A DNA stretch of 64,000 nucleotides from Hoplostethus atlanticus (GCA_034670405.1 JAXDDX010000016.1:2089501-2153500); one strand, 5' to 3'; positions 11,249 to 25,052 are shown, numbered from the stretch's first letter. Numbers and translations are program-made. Notes: a model not told the origin generated them from the letters alone.

Positions 11249-14200
11249 TCACATGATGAGGGAGGTGTAACCAATAGGTACCAGCCCCTCTTTGTCTCCC
11301 TGACGACAGCGAATCCAGTCTTGGTCAACGCCTCCTAAAATCACCAGCTCCTCCCCCTTGTGGAAGGTAAGCTCCGACCCTGTTCCAGAGTGGTCACACA
11401 GCGTTCGTACTGACCTGGGGAGAGACACCAGAGACTGTTTCAGCCAACATCATCAACACATACAGGCACCCTCCCTATCATCATCATCATCATCATCATC
11501 ATCATTCATCATCATCATGTACATTGTACCTGAGTGGTCTGGGTTTGTCCCTCATCTCCATTATCTCCACCTCCCTCTCTGCCTCTGCCTCACTTCCTCC
11601 CTGGGGCTCCGGTGCCCTCCTCATCACCGGGGTGGAGCTGCTGCTCACCATTCGGGTCAACCACTGAGAGGGACGCCTGGAGAGACAGACAGAGAGAGGA
11701 GAGCGAGAGACAGAGCAAGAGAGAGAGAGAGAGAGAGTGAGACAGAGAAGAATCACAGACTTGTATCACCGTTACACATGTACCTTACATACTATTCATG
11801 CAATAGATGACACAAGAGTATCCAGGTTTTCATTCCAGACAAACACTTGAGCAGTTGAATTCATTGATTAGCACATCTTCAACCAGAGAGGGAGTAATTA
11901 ACCAGTGAAATCAGATGCTGTGGTATTTTGTTGGAATGAAAACCTGGATACTCTTGGGTCATGATGAGACCACTGCAACAGAGTACACATAAATATACTT
12001 TGCCTCAGCTAACCTGCTTGGTAGTGTGTGACTCGACGGGCTGGTCGGGCTTTTAGAAGCTCCAAAGAGCCGCCCCAGACCCCAGGGGACCAGAGGACCA
12101 CTGTTGACCTGAGGGAAGTCACTCCCTGCCTGGAGCTCTGGGATATCCCTCTCCATCCTCTCCTTCTTCTGGCTCGGCCCTCCAGACAGGCTCAGCTCCG
12201 TAAGGTTCTGGCTCAGTCGGCCTCCCCAGCGCACAACAGCCCCCCATCCCTGCTGGATCACCTATGTAAAAAAAGACAAAAAACTTTGTCTGACCACTGC
12301 TGTAGCTTTGCAGCATCACATTCACATACATGATGAGAGCCGCTGAAGAGCGGTAGAGAGGTGAGTACCTGTCCTGCCTGCTGAGCAAGGCTGTCCTCCT
12401 CAACACTAGGGGGAGGTAACTCTCCAATTTCTTTCTCCTGGACCCACAACAGCTGAGGACTTGTCTGCCCAAGGCTGACCGGGGCCTTCATGGGCGCTGC
12501 ATTGCTATTTGACGACTCCTCTGACCCTCCATTCATTGCATTGGCCAAGGGTGAGGAGCTTGCATTATTATTGGCTGCCTCGTGCTCTGGGCTTCTAAAG
12601 TCCACTTCTGATAGGCTTTCGGCGTAACTGCTGCCCCAGGCCTTGGAGAGGGAGCCCCTCGGTGAGAGCCTGAATCCTAGATCCTGACTGGGTGGACTGG
12701 GGATCTCTGGGCTGTGACTATCTGGCTCTAAATGGTGATGCTGGAAGAGCAGGTCGAGGTTAAAGGTCAGCAGGCTGAGGGGCTGCAACAGGAGGAGCAG
12801 CTCCTCGAACAGAGGCTGGCACGTGGTCAACGACAGACGAATAAAGGAGGAGGGACGGTAGTATGTCTCCAGCACGTCTGTGAGAAAGAGAGATCAATCT
12901 TACTCACGGGCACGTTCACAACAACGACGTGGAAAAGAATCAGGACGGCAGAGGCATAAACTTACCACTGCAAGACTGAAGGTGAGACAGCCAAAAATCA
13001 AGAAGCTTGGTACTGAAAGATGGAGAAAGACGATTAACCAGGTGAAAAGAGGATACAAAGAGGATGTGTGCAATAAAGTGATTAAATCCCATTTATAAAG
13101 TATTGGTTTAAGTTGAACACTGTCCTTGTTACCAGGGAGGAATAAGAGCCAAGACTTACTTTAGCAGGCCGAGGAGGAAAGCGTTGAATCTGTGTTTGTT
13201 CTGCCTGAGCTGCGGCAGCTCTCCAACTCTAACTTGTAGGTTGTACAAGGTCTGGGTTTTAGGACCTTGAGAAATAGGTGAAGGTGATGAGGAGGACGAC
13301 ATATATATATATATATAGAGAGAGAAGGAGATGGAAAGAGAGACGAGGAGAAGAAATTTCAGAGGTGAGGAAAAAAATAACAGCCAGGCTTTGGCACTCA
13401 AAGGCCAATCAATATCTCGTCAATATGTTTTGTTCACTTTATTCGGCATTTTCAGACACTGAAATCAACAAGTATTGAGTGATGTTGTGGGAAAGAGAGA
13501 GAGAGAGAAAAGTCCAGGGCTTGTAATTATCAACCAGTGGGCGTGCTACCTGGCTTGGTTGAGGCCTGGATCAGTCCCCAGGCTGAATTTGGCCTCCTGC
13601 CTGCAATCAGGTCACTCTGATGGGGCTTTAGGCCATCGGACAGCAGGCTGCACAGGGCGGGGCAGAGACACTGCAGCACCAGACGGCCCAGAGATGGATT
13701 TACACTGCTGTCTCCTGACAAGGCCTAAGGAGAGGAGAGGAAAAAAGAGGAGAGGAAAGAACAGAAGAGTGTGGGAACAAGAGGGATGGAGAATGCGAGG
13801 GGAGCATAGAGGGAGTAAAATGGGATAGAGCAAGGAAGATGATGTGGAGTGATGAAGAGAGACAAGGAAAGAGATCAGAAAGGATGACTCGAAAGAGAAA
13901 GGGAGAGGGAGGGAGGACACATACAATGGGGTTGACAGAGACAGAGGGCGAGGGTTGATATGATGACGTGTGATTTGGGAGGGGGAGTTTGGAGTTAGTA
14001 CTCAAAGATATACTGACTACTTAGAGAAAGGGATATCTAAAGACATTCTAGTACCTTGTTAACTGAGAGAGACTGAGGAGAGACAGAACAAGATATGTAG
14101 AGTCAGAACAAGGAGGGGAAAAGCATTTCCATCGTTATATAATACATCCAATACTACACAACAAATCAATTTATCTACTACATCTTATCACAAGTGACGA

Positions 14201-15039
14201 TTTACTTCATCTGTGTACAAAGCAATCATCAATATGGAATAAACAAGTACTAAGTTACCAGTTACCCAACGATGAAAAGACTGACCTTCTGAACTACAGT
14301 CCGGGAGGAGCTGAACTGGGCCAAGATGGCTTCCACTGCCACACTGACAGCGCTGACCAGACCTGGGAGGCAGAACAACAGCCTACAGTTAAACAGTGAC
14401 AGACACAGATGTCAAAGTGCAACAGAGGCACACACACATTAACCTTGCATTAACCTTGACACACACTCAAATGCAGATATACAGTACCTTGCCACTCTCT
14501 CTCACACACACACACACACACACCTTTCTTTTCTAGCAGGCGCAGAGAGGACTGGCCAGGACCTCTCATGGCATTCTTAACATCTTCGCCCATCCAGGAT
14601 GTCTCTCCCCTCTGTACAGAGCCAGCGAATGAGACACTGCAAACAGCTGAGATTGACAGTAAGAGAGGAATTACATACCGGTATAAAAGACAAAATAAAT
14701 CCCCACAGATAAAATACCACAATCAAAATATATATTATTAGTAGTAGCAATTAAGCGATGAGAAGCATTGGCGTGGCAGGTAGTAGCAGTAGCAGTAGCA
14801 TGGTATTACTGACAGTATACATGTGAGCACATCCTGTAAGTATTGGTGTACTGCAGTGACCTTTCCACATCTGGATCTGTGAAGATGACATTTGGTCTGT
14901 GTGAGGGACAGACAGGATCCTAGCAAACACCTTTCACTGGAAGGTTCACTAGTGGCCATGCATTAACCTTGACACACACTCAAGCACAGATATACAGTAC
15001 CTTGCCACACGCACTCTCTCTCTCTCTCTCTCTCACTCT

Positions 15040-15070
<31 letters not shown>

Positions 15071-18000
15071 GGAACTGCAGAGCGAGGGGGATTGAATGCG
15101 CTACAACGTCAAGGCAATCAATCAGGTCAGCTATACTTGAACACACGTGCAGAGGGCAGGTATCGTGTCCAATGTGACTTCCATATAAATGGATTTATAT
15201 AAACCAGTTATATAAATGCAAACATTTATATAGTGAGCAGTATGTTAGTTTGCTGTGGCCTTTAATTACTTCTAAAATTGCCTAAATGCACACACGCATA
15301 GAGATACAATGGTTTTACTTTATTATTATTATCATTATTGAAAGTAACATCATGATCAACAAGCCTGTAGGTTGTGCACTGCATGAAATGCATGTGACCA
15401 TTTCAACACACCATGCAACAATAACAACATGGAGACAGACAGAGAAAGAAATAGATATCGACAAAAAGCGTGATGAACAAATCTAGAGGCCCTCTGACAT
15501 GAACAGCTGTTACCCTTCCCTTCTGAGGGCTGTCTGCAGATTTGAAAGGACTTGGTAGATAAGAAGTATCAGATGACCTGCAGGGAGCTGCCTTCTGATG
15601 CATAGTATAGCTGCACTTACCCAGCGCTTTCAAATCTGCAAAACCCCAGGGTTATAAAAGAGAGGAAGGCGTGAGGGCCGACAATAAAGAGAGAAACAGA
15701 CAGACTGCAAGGAAGACAGACAGACATGCATGCAAGCAGGATGTTAGACAGAGACAGAGAAAATGTGAGACATAGGGAGAGAGAATAGAGAGAGAAATCT
15801 TACTCGGCACGCGTGGCTGCGGAAGAGCCTGGTAGAGTTTTGGGGGTAGGGGGGGAGCTCTGGGCGGTATAGGGGGGTAGAGGTAAGGATAGTAGAGGGG
15901 AGCGGCGAGGGCAGGCAGGGTGTGTGAGCGGGGGAAAAGCGGGGAGCTGAGGCAGGAGCCTGCCACCCCTGGAGGGGGCGCTCCAGAGCGCTGGGGAGGA
16001 GAGAGGGCTCCAATGGGGGAGAGGCGGGGAGGGGCACCCCTGTGCAGAGGGCAGTTTTTAGGGTGGTACAGATAATAGGTGGGGAGAGGAGGAAGCTCTT
16101 TGGATGTCCTGGTTTTGTTACCCGTACGGTCTGGGTGAGAGGAAGCGTGTGAGTGTGTATGTTTGCCTGAGCTGCTTGTATAAAGTGAATCCATAGTACT
16201 GAGTGTGTTGGAGCAGGTCATCATGGCGTCTATGTTCTTATATGGGGTGGTGCAATCTGGTGCCTGAGCGGTGACATTCACGGCTGTGTGTGAGTCAGTG
16301 TGTGTGCTGGTCTGCTTCTCAGAGTCATTGCAGTAGAGAAAGTCAAAGTTACTGATGGAGTCAGATGCAAAGTCATAGTCCAAGTCTTCTTTGGTTTTGG
16401 AATCGTTAATATATTGGTATGATGAGTCTATGTTGCTCTTAAAATCATTCCCATGACGATGAGAAGAGTCTAAACCAAAATCAGCCACAGAGGCTGATTG
16501 ATAGGTGTACCCAGAGCTTATATCAGTCTCAGAATCTTCTCTGTGGATAAAAGCTGAGTGTCTGCCGATGCTCGCAGCATGGGCGCTCTGCGGGGACCAG
16601 TGTTTAGCTGTGGACTCCCTGCCTACATGGCTGTGGGGCCTGGAGTCTGTGAGAGGCTGGGAGTAGCCTGGACGATAGGGATGGGGGGCAGTGTGGAGGA
16701 AGTAGGGAGAAGCCAGGGGGTGGGAGCGGGAGTGGGCAAGGGATAGTGGGGGTGAGAAAACTGCTTATTTGAGAGGGTAGGAGGCCAAATTGGGGGAGAG
16801 TCATGTCATCAGAGTCAGGATGGAGAGGGCAGGTGTACAAGCAAGATGATATGAGGGAGAGAATCAGAGCCATGAACAAATGTTGAAAACAACAGAATGG
16901 GATGGAAAGGTGAGAAAAACAAGGAAGAGAGTAAAAAAATGAGGCAAATAAATGGGAAGGAGAGAGAGATGTGGAAAATGTTAGTGTCTGTTGAGAGAAG
17001 AATGCACATACATGAATATACCAGCAGAACCTGTCATCATGTAACAACATGCAGTAATGCAGTATTCGAACAGGTTAACAGTTACACATCAACGCGTATA
17101 GTGCATGAGAATGAATGGAGTCAAGTTATGAAGAGCAGTAACCGCAGTTTATACTGTAAGAGGTTTGGACAAAACAGGAAATGATATTATACCATATATA
17201 AGAGAATACTTGTTATGCTGTTTCAGTTCCATCAGACACATTCAATCTGTCACTCACTCACCACCGAAACACCATCAACCACAATAATTCATCATATTCC
17301 AGTGTAGGTTTTACTTTCTATTTCACACTCGCTATGAGAGGAATGCATATGAAGTGAAAGACACCACAGGAAGTGAATGTCAATCTTTAGGCCAAATGTT
17401 TTGTAGTGTACACTGCAGTGGGGGCCATCATCACCTCTGGATCACCTTCTTTCTCTCGCTCTCTCTCCCATACCTAACTTGTCTTTGTCTCTAACTCTCT
17501 CTCTTCATCCCCCGCCCCTCCCCTCTCCACCAGTACAGCATACAGTGTAATGCTGAGTCAGTCAACGGAGAGCAGAGTTCTGCTCTTTCCTGCTTAGTCA
17601 CAGTGTCAGTCTCTGTGGAGATTCAAAACTGGCACCACAAATTGCATTACACTCAATTCGCTGTGACAGACTGCTAGGCTATGGACAACAAAAGCAAGCT
17701 AGAAAGAAACCATACCTTGCTTAGACTTGAGCTGTCTTTCAAAACGAATAATAACACATGATACTTCCTATTTTTCTGGCACTGGCTCTCAGTAATTGGT
17801 TCATAAACCAAGACCCTCCCCTTAGGCTCTTAAAGGTGTACACACCTATTTCTGGCTGGTGATCAGAGCTTGTGGCAGGAATCATTCACTAACTTCTGCT
17901 GCATACAACTCAATAATAATACTACTTCCTTAAATTTTCATGATCAGAAAATACAAGTAAAATCTAGCATTAATACTTTAGTAATAATGCAAGGATCAGA

Positions 18001-21000
18001 GCAATAGTCATTTGGTATTGGTAAAGAATTTAAAGTAAGGACTCGCCCTACTGGACAATGACGAAGTATTACTTTATATGCACCACCGGACTGCATGAGA
18101 TAAGTAACTTGATCTGAGCTATCTGTGCCACTCTTGGGAGCTGGAGAATAAGAGAATAAAAGGGGGTGGGGGGAGAGGGGGAAAGGGGGGCATGGTGATG
18201 ATTTAAAAACATCAAGTTAGGGAGAAAAAGAACAATAGGAAAAGATGTAAGGATACAGACAGTTAGGAAAGAAAGAGAAAGCATGAGAGCTGAGGAAGAG
18301 TTGGAGGGAGGAAGAAGGAGAGACTACAGGGGTTAGAGGAAGGGAGCTCAGTGGGATCTCCATTATCCCCCCCCCCCCCAAGGGGGGCCCTTGGCCTGAA
18401 GAATGGATGAATAATTGAATAAGGCCGCAATGACATCACACTCTGATAACCAGTACAGGAAATTCTTCCTCTGCCTTCTCCCCACATCACCTTCACTCCC
18501 TGTCTCTGTGTCTCCATCTCTCTCTCTTGCTCATGTTTTCTTTCCAACTTCCCCTGTCCTCTTTGTCTCCCCCATCTGAAATCACCCTCTGTTTATCCCT
18601 CTTCAGCATATCCATCAGATCCATCAGATCATGCATCACCCTTTCTCTGACTCATGTTCTTTTTCCATTTCTCTTCTCTTCTCTCCCGATCAACATCCTC
18701 TCTCTCACTTCATATATCCTTTCTATCCACGTCTCTAAATTTTCATCCCCCTCGGTTTCCTATTTCTTTCCACAGTTCTGTCCATGGATATTATTTGTGC
18801 ATCGCTGAGGAGGAAAAAAATCAGACTGTTAGCCTCCATCTCTCTCCATCTGTTTCTCTCCATCATCTGCCCATCCAAGATTTGGTGTATCATCCAAATT
18901 GCACTAAGCTACTTTGATGTATACCTTTTTTGTTTTCTTCCTGTTCAGACACACACTCATGGATACACTCAATAATAAACACACACTCTGAAAGTAGATG
19001 AAAACTGGTGTTTTGTCATTAATACGTCATTTACAAATTCATATAAAGGGTTTTTAGCCATTTAGTTTGTTTCAAAATGTTCACAAGTTCAACAGCCTCT
19101 GTGGCAACCTCCATCTACATCTACCATCATCAAACTTCATATTCACCTGTAGTTATTGATTCCAAAGTTCTTCCGCCATCTGCTGTTCCTCTCACCTCCA
19201 CCTCTTCCTCTTCTTCCTTACCCTCCTTTTCTTTCTTCTGAACTTCTTCATCTTCCCTCTCTCCAGCCATTGTCCACAGGCTGCTGTCTCTGGCTGAACA
19301 GCCGATCTTCTGTGAGGGGCATAGCTCTAGTTGTCCACCTTCCTTGTCAGCTCTCTGGAGCATTTCCTTCAAAGCAGCCATCGAGGTGAGGGCCGGTGGC
19401 GGCTGCATGAAGACAGCCTGAGCCTGAGAGGTGTACTCCCATTGGCTGCCATCACCATCTTTCGTCTCTCTTCTCCACTTCAGGTTGTAGAGTATGTCTG
19501 GATCGGGAGTTATGACTGTGGGGTCAGGCTCTGGTTCAGTAATCACCTTAGTTAGAGGGTAGTTGTTCTTGTTGCGGAAACGCAGCTCTTTGAAGGTTGT
19601 GACCTTTGGACCCAACCCTGGAGATGTCCCTGATGAGATGAGCTTCTTTGAGGTTTCCACGTCAAATTTTCTCATTTGCACGTGTGGAGGCAGGGCTTCG
19701 CTATCAGGCGTGAATGCTATGAGCCAATCAAATCGCTCAGGTCGTGCAGAGTTGGCAGATAGAGTGCAGACTTTGGGTGGCAGGGAGGGGGGAATGGGGG
19801 GTAAGGGGCGAGGTGGAGGAGGAGGGGGAGGAGAATCTGACAGCATAGGGGAGTAAAAACTCATATTGTTTGCTTTAGTTTCAGTTGTATTGCTGAGGCC
19901 GGTGCTATAGTAAGGGTCAGAGGTTAGGCCAGTGTTCCTCTTCCTTCTCCTTGCCATCTCAGTGAACGAGGTGGTTCTCAGTGTGTCCCTGCTCTCATCT
20001 TTCTTGTTGCCTACCTCGGTTTCTCCAACAACATCCATTCTTCTATCCCCATCCAACTTGCCTCCACTGCTCCATGCATCCCTGGCCATCCCCTCTAAGT
20101 CACATTCCTTCTCCTCCTCCCTGTTTTTCAGCCTGAACTCCCGTGGCTCCCCAGGTCTGCAGGGGATTAGGTTCTCCACATCTCCCTCGTCCTCTAACCC
20201 GCTGACACAGACGCCAAGCTCTGGGCTGAGTTTGAGGAGCTCAGCCTGGGTCAATCCAGCGAGCATCAATAGCTTCCGAATTTCTACGTCCAATGCATGG
20301 AAGGAGGGGGGAGGAGGGAGGGCAGGTGGGGGTGGTATGGCAGGGGGAGAGGAGGAGGAGATTGAGATAACTGGTGGAGGAGGTAGAGGTGGGGGGCGTG
20401 TGGTGGGAGGTGGGAGGGACAGGGGGGTCTTTTGCTGTTGGGCTTGAAGAGCAACAAGCCTCTGTGCCTCCTTCCTGGCAAGGTGTCGCCTCCGAGGGGG
20501 AGGGATGGGAGTTTGGGTAGGGACGGATGGAGGAGGAGGAGGAGTGGTATAGAGGGTGAAGAAAGGAATGGGCTTAGAGACAGGGAGAGGAGGAATGGAT
20601 GGGGGTGATGGAAGCAGGGGTTTCTCACACCTAAAAGTGGAGAAAGTGGGGGACGAGGAATTAGGGGAGAAGGTGGAAAAGGTGGGTGTAGGAGAAGTGG
20701 AGACAGCGATTGAGGTAGTCTCCCTGCTGATGTTGATGTAGGTGTGGAGGCCAGAGCTCACGCTGGCATGACGCGCTGGAGGTTTGGGCGGTCTAGGGGG
20801 CGGCTCGACGGGGGAGGGGGTGACTGAATCTGAAGCAAGGGGCTCGTCGCAATCCGATGGCGCAGTGAGGTCGACCCCAGCGTCAGAAAACTCCTGTGAG
20901 TCTCCCAGGGTTCCTCCACGACTTTTATACAGCTTCCAAGGAATGTCAATGTTCCCCATTTCGTCCAAGACATCGGAGAGGTCCTGCTCTTCCAGATCTC

Positions 21001-22408
21001 CTATGTCCAGCCCCTTCTCATGGAGCCTGGCGATGTGGGCCAGCTTTATCTCCCTGTTGACTTTCTCTAGGCGATCTAGGTGATCCAACCGATCCCTCAG
21101 AACATCCCACTGTTGTTCCCCATCAAGATCCCAGTGAGCCACCTGGATCACCTGGCTAAAGCGCTCCATCTTCCCAAACTCCCCTACTGATTCTAGGAAG
21201 TCAAGCAGGCCTAGTTTGGTAACCTCCGAACCTAAATGTCCCATTTGACCTTTGACTCCTAGGTAGTCAGAAGACGGGGAGGCTGGGGCAGAAGGGTAGC
21301 CCTCATCTGGGGAGCAAGGGGGAATGGGGGAATGTGATGTTGAGGAGGGGGGATATCGGTTAAGTGGCAAGGATGGGGGTGAATGGCTGGGGGGTTGGCA
21401 TTCAGGGACTTGAGAGACAGAGTGGTCCTTGGAAGACAGAGGGATGGCCAGATCATCCTGGCCGTGGGAAGAACAGAGAGAGGTGGAGAGATCTGCACAG
21501 TCAGACTCCAGATCAGAGCAGGAACTGATGGAGGTGGAGGATGAGGAGGTAGAAGACGTGAGGGAGAAATCCAGGAGGGAGGGGGGGCAGTCACAGCATG
21601 AGGGGACTAGTGTGTCATCATCATCATCGTCATCATCGTCATCATCATCATTGTCACCCTCAACTTCATCATCATCAACATCCACATCGATATCAATATC
21701 CCCACTGCTCTCTTCCTCGTCCTCTTCTTCCTCTACTTTTACATTTTTCTTGTTGTCCAGATCACTGCTTTCTTCTGCGTTCTTCCCCTCATTCTCCAGA
21801 CAAGCAGCAGGGCAGGCAGCGGGCTGCAGCTGGGGTTGGGGTTGTGAGGGACAAGTCTGGGGCTGGTCCTTGGCCCCTGTCCCATCCTGTCTCTGGGGCA
21901 GTGGGGGTGGAGGAGGCTGAAGCTGCATTTGCTGTCTGAGAGAGATGGTGTTGTTATTATTGTGGTTATGGTTGAACATACTGTTGTTGTCCTGTGGTGA
22001 GCGACCATCGCAACACAGACAAGGAAGGCTCGGCTCGTTACAGTTCGGGTCAAGAGGGAGAAGAGAGGGAGGAGGTGGAGCAGGTGGAGGAGGAGCAATT
22101 TTGGATGCTGCTGGTGCACGTGCACTCTTGGGTTTGGGCTTAGGTAAACTGGGTGGGGTGGGACCCGATTTTTGGGAGCTCAATCTGGACTGGCCTACTG
22201 GGGCTCGGGGCTGCACACCCACCCTGGTCCTGGTGGTTACAGAGGGGCCTTTAGTAACCCTGCGTGGGGAGGAAATTGTGTTCATGTTTTTATCCTCCCT
22301 CCGGAAACCAGGGCCATGAGACTTTGGTTCAGCTGAAGTATTGGTCCGTCTGCTCGCATCAAAGCGACGCGGCCTCGGTGCCTGAGAGGGGCGGCTAGAG
22401 GACTGCAT
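11249..22408 (-). CDS. rusc1: RUN and SH3 domain-containing protein 1 (RUSC1/NESCA), long fish form
   Basis: Exons in transcript order: 22408-19147, 16760-15804, 14646-14524, 14362-14286, 13724-13550, 13265-13160, 13012-12966, 12877-12369, 12261-12014, 11676-11530, 11414-11249. All phases agree and give 1938 aa. The family consists of adaptors in neurotrophin signalling and vesicle transport. The first exon carries the RUSC1 signature [12 protein letters not shown]...KVTTFKELR (human: SDWLIVFSPDTE...EVTTFKELR), proline-rich runs and a poly-Asp block encoded at 21610-21700. The RUN domain is encoded by exons 4-8 (residues about 1448-1665): [66 protein letters not shown]. The GLGRLFG motif follows. 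The last exon is the SH3 domain (residues about 1884-1938: [40 protein letters not shown]). Human RUSC1 has about 902 aa; the extra length is in exons 1 and 2. The start is the ATG of MQSSSRP. Convergent with the ASH1L-like gene and tandem with fdps, as in human 1q22. Confidence 0.93.
11813..11956. mobile_element. Palindromic MITE in a rusc1 intron
   Basis: A 144-bp element with perfect terminal inverted repeats of 25 bp: 11813-11837 is the exact reverse complement of 11932-11956. The ends read CAAGAGTATCCAGG and CCTGGATACTCTTG. Pairing continues imperfectly inward (ACAAA against TTTGT). It has no coding capacity and lies in the 337-bp intron between rusc1 exons 9 and 10. No target-site duplication is evident in the immediate flanks. 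The superfamily is not assigned. Confidence 0.85.
14447..15065. repeat. Dispersed 49-bp duplication plus CT/CA microsatellite
   Basis: 14447-14495 and 14960-15008 share 46 of 49 bases (both begin GCATTAACCTTGACACACAC and contain GATATACAGTACCTTGCCAC). Each runs into a CT then a CA microsatellite. They lie about 510 bp apart; the first copy is just downstream of rusc1 exon 3 in transcript order and the second is in the intron before it. Confidence 0.75.
16761..19146 (-). other. rusc1: Large rusc1 intron 1 (coding)
   Basis: The 2.4-kb intron joins the 1087-codon first exon (donor ACAG|GTGAAT) to the second exon (acceptor at the end of AAATAAGCAG). It contains purine/pyrimidine-biased stretches, a run of 13 C at 18367-18379 and CT-rich sequence at 17445-17530 and 18480-18860. 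I see no exon or RNA gene in it. Confidence 0.6.
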
Positions 22409-22932
22409 TGTGGGAACAAGACTTTTGTGATACTCAATTATTTTTTGTTGCTATAGAAACAGAGGTTCTAAAGGCTGGAGAGATCCAAATTGTGACTGGC
22501 TGTGATGGTCACATCTTGGCTTGATTCCCAAGATCCTGTAACATTAAAGGAGAGACACAGTCAATAGAGACTAGATGGAAACTCTGTTCATCAGAGACCC
22601 TTGACATGTCTTCACATGGATTAACGTTTGAAGTTAAAACCATCATCTGGACTCTGAGCTCAATTGCTTTTGGGCATTCGGCTTTATAATTATCGCAGTT
22701 CCAGTAGTCCTGGGAGTACATAGTATATAGTACATAGTACATAGTACATAGTAGTTACATCTTTGTTAACCCATACTGCATTTTTTGCTGAATAATGCAA
22801 TAGCTGCATTAATTGTGATATATGTGGAAATGGCTTTTCTACATAATTTCTTTAATAGCATTTGAAAATTGTAAAAAAAACATTTTTATGCTTTGCTTTA
22901 ATGCTTAGGATTTGCACTTGCAATACAAATAG

Positions 22933-22970
<38 letters not shown>

Positions 22971-24306
22971 AGCATACTCAAACACACGCAAAATTAAATA
23001 CAAATTCATATGAAGAGATCCCCATGAAAATAGTTGGCAACTAATTTACAATTAGGCCTACTGTCACGCATCGTCTTCTATTATATTCTGCTTCACCAAG
23101 CAATGATGTTCATGGATTTACAGCCTAGCTCTCTCCATCTGCTTCAGTCCATCATCACACTGATCAGAGGGACTGGGATCTAGACCAAATTAAATGCCAT
23201 TTAAAACAACAATGCCTACTGCACGGACTGAACGTGATGCAAATTCAACTGGAGCATCAAATAATCAAGCAGCAGCACTGAAAAACACAGAGTATGCCTT
23301 TTTAAAGCCCGTCTAGAAGGCTATATTCCTCCACAGTGCCCTTCACATCAGTGAAGAACATAAATCTTGCTTACACTGGGCCTTAAAGCCTATAAGGCTA
23401 TGGAATAAAAGAACAAAAAACAGTATATCATCACATGTAACTCAACCATTCTCTGTACAGTATTTACCCGTGTATTTATTGATCCGAAAGAGCTGATGGA
23501 GACAGGGAGGATGGGAGAGAGGGGAGAGGGGGGAGAGAGGGGAGAGAGGGGGGAGTACCTTAAACCGCATCGCCCTGCTATCGAGGCCCATCCACCCCCA
23601 ATACGAATATAATAAAATATGATGCCTAATATGTATATAACATTTACAATTGATAAACTAATAAGTGTCCTAGTTCACTAAATGCACTTTAAGAACCGTA
23701 TTAGATGTTTCTTGATCTCGGCTATGGGAGGCATACAAGGTTTTCCTTACCCGAATAGCCCGTGCTATTACGTTTGAAACCAATGTAAAATTGAATAAAA
23801 TGGAGAATCAACTCACGGTCAGGTTCAGGGAAGGATAGATGAAGGAGTCCATCTCGAACAGCGCTCTGACAACCCCGTCCGTATGAATTTCTCTGAGGGT
23901 TACAGCTACAGCATCTCTCTTCTCGCGATCATCCACCAAACTATCGTCGTCATCCTCCCCCTAACACACAGACCCGCACAGGCACACGCACACGCACACG
24001 CACACGCACACGCACACCACACCCCTTGGTTTATCATCACACTCTGCCCATCCACTTCAGCTTGAGTCATTTCATCTTCATGACTGGATCGTCATTTCAT
24101 CTCTGCCAAAGAACTAGTTGGTATTCAACCCTGTGTCAAGATGAAGAGTGTGAATATGTTTTCCTCTGATCTGGTGCCTTTAGTCTTCCTATCTGTAATT
24201 CATGAATGCATTTACTATGCTTTCTTATAAAAATAGAAAATAATAGTGAATCTCACACAAACACAAAAACAATAGGGCAGAGAAAGGAATAGTATTGGTA
24301 ATAGTC
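22409..24306 (-). promoter_or_regulatory. rusc1: 5' region of rusc1
   Basis: Upstream of the rusc1 start no coding sequence is visible. A good minus-strand donor (ACC|GTGAGTTG, about 23812-23818) suggests a non-coding first exon near 23820-24100, making the promoter lie around 24 kb. The stretch holds a (CTAT)n array at 22932-22970, a TAGTACA tandem at 22715-22752, a GGGGAGAG-type purine run at 23500-23555 and a (CACACG)n run at 23981-24016. TSS position and elements are inferred. Confidence 0.35.
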
Positions 24307-25052
24307 TTTATTAAAAGGAATAAAACATCATTCTGAGCAGTACGCAGACTTTACAACCCGATACGATATGAAAAGACATATCAATCAATTTTCACCCTCT
24401 GTCCTAGGTTGGGACGCATCTAAACGTATATCCTCCTTTTCAATGGTCCTCATGTAATAAACAATGTATAAACAGATAATAAACAGCTACTTGAGCCAAA
24501 TTATCTTGATTTGATTTGGTGTTTTCCTTCTCTTGTGGGTCAACAGCAAAATAACTAAACATTCCTCAGGGCAGACTGATATGAAAGCTAAATCAATCAA
24601 TGTGAGATTCATGCCACTGTCATCCTTATCAAATCCATGGGATTATAGAACTGAGAAATGTCAAGTGATACAGTAAATTATACAGTACTTGCATTAGGTT
24701 GAATAAACCAATAAGAGAAAAGGAGACATGCTACTTGATGGCATTCAATATTTCATTTGAGTGAAAAGAATAAAGCAGAAAAACTGCCATAAGCTCCTTT
24801 ATATCCCAATTCTATCCAGGTTTATTTTTCCATGTAACCTCTGCCACTGGAGTCAGAGCCTCTTTCCATATTGGTCCCTAGCTCTGCCCCTCACCTCTAA
24901 CCCTGCCAAACCCTATTTAAGGTAGTATGAGTGGTGTTGAGCAATGTGTCAATAACATAATAAGTCAAAATGGAACCAGGCCAATTTAACTAACCCTTTT
25001 CAACCCTGTTATGTAAAATAAAACATCTAAAATTAAATTCCCAATTCTTACT
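24307..25052 (-). other. fdps: 3' UTR of fdps with poly(A) signal
   Basis: AATAAA on the minus strand at 24307-24312 lies about 745 bp past the fdps stop codon and is the first canonical signal in a plausible position. The sequence is AT-rich with no coding features. Confidence 0.6.

Noticed and set aside
21429..21920. 163-codon plus-strand ORF rich in Ser and Glu
   Set aside because: It is the complement of the rusc1 acidic/poly-Asp coding region, where strand symmetry of GAT/ATC repeats produces open frames.
22932..22970. Regular array resembling a CRISPR or satellite
   Set aside because: It is a simple (CTAT)n microsatellite with no spacers.
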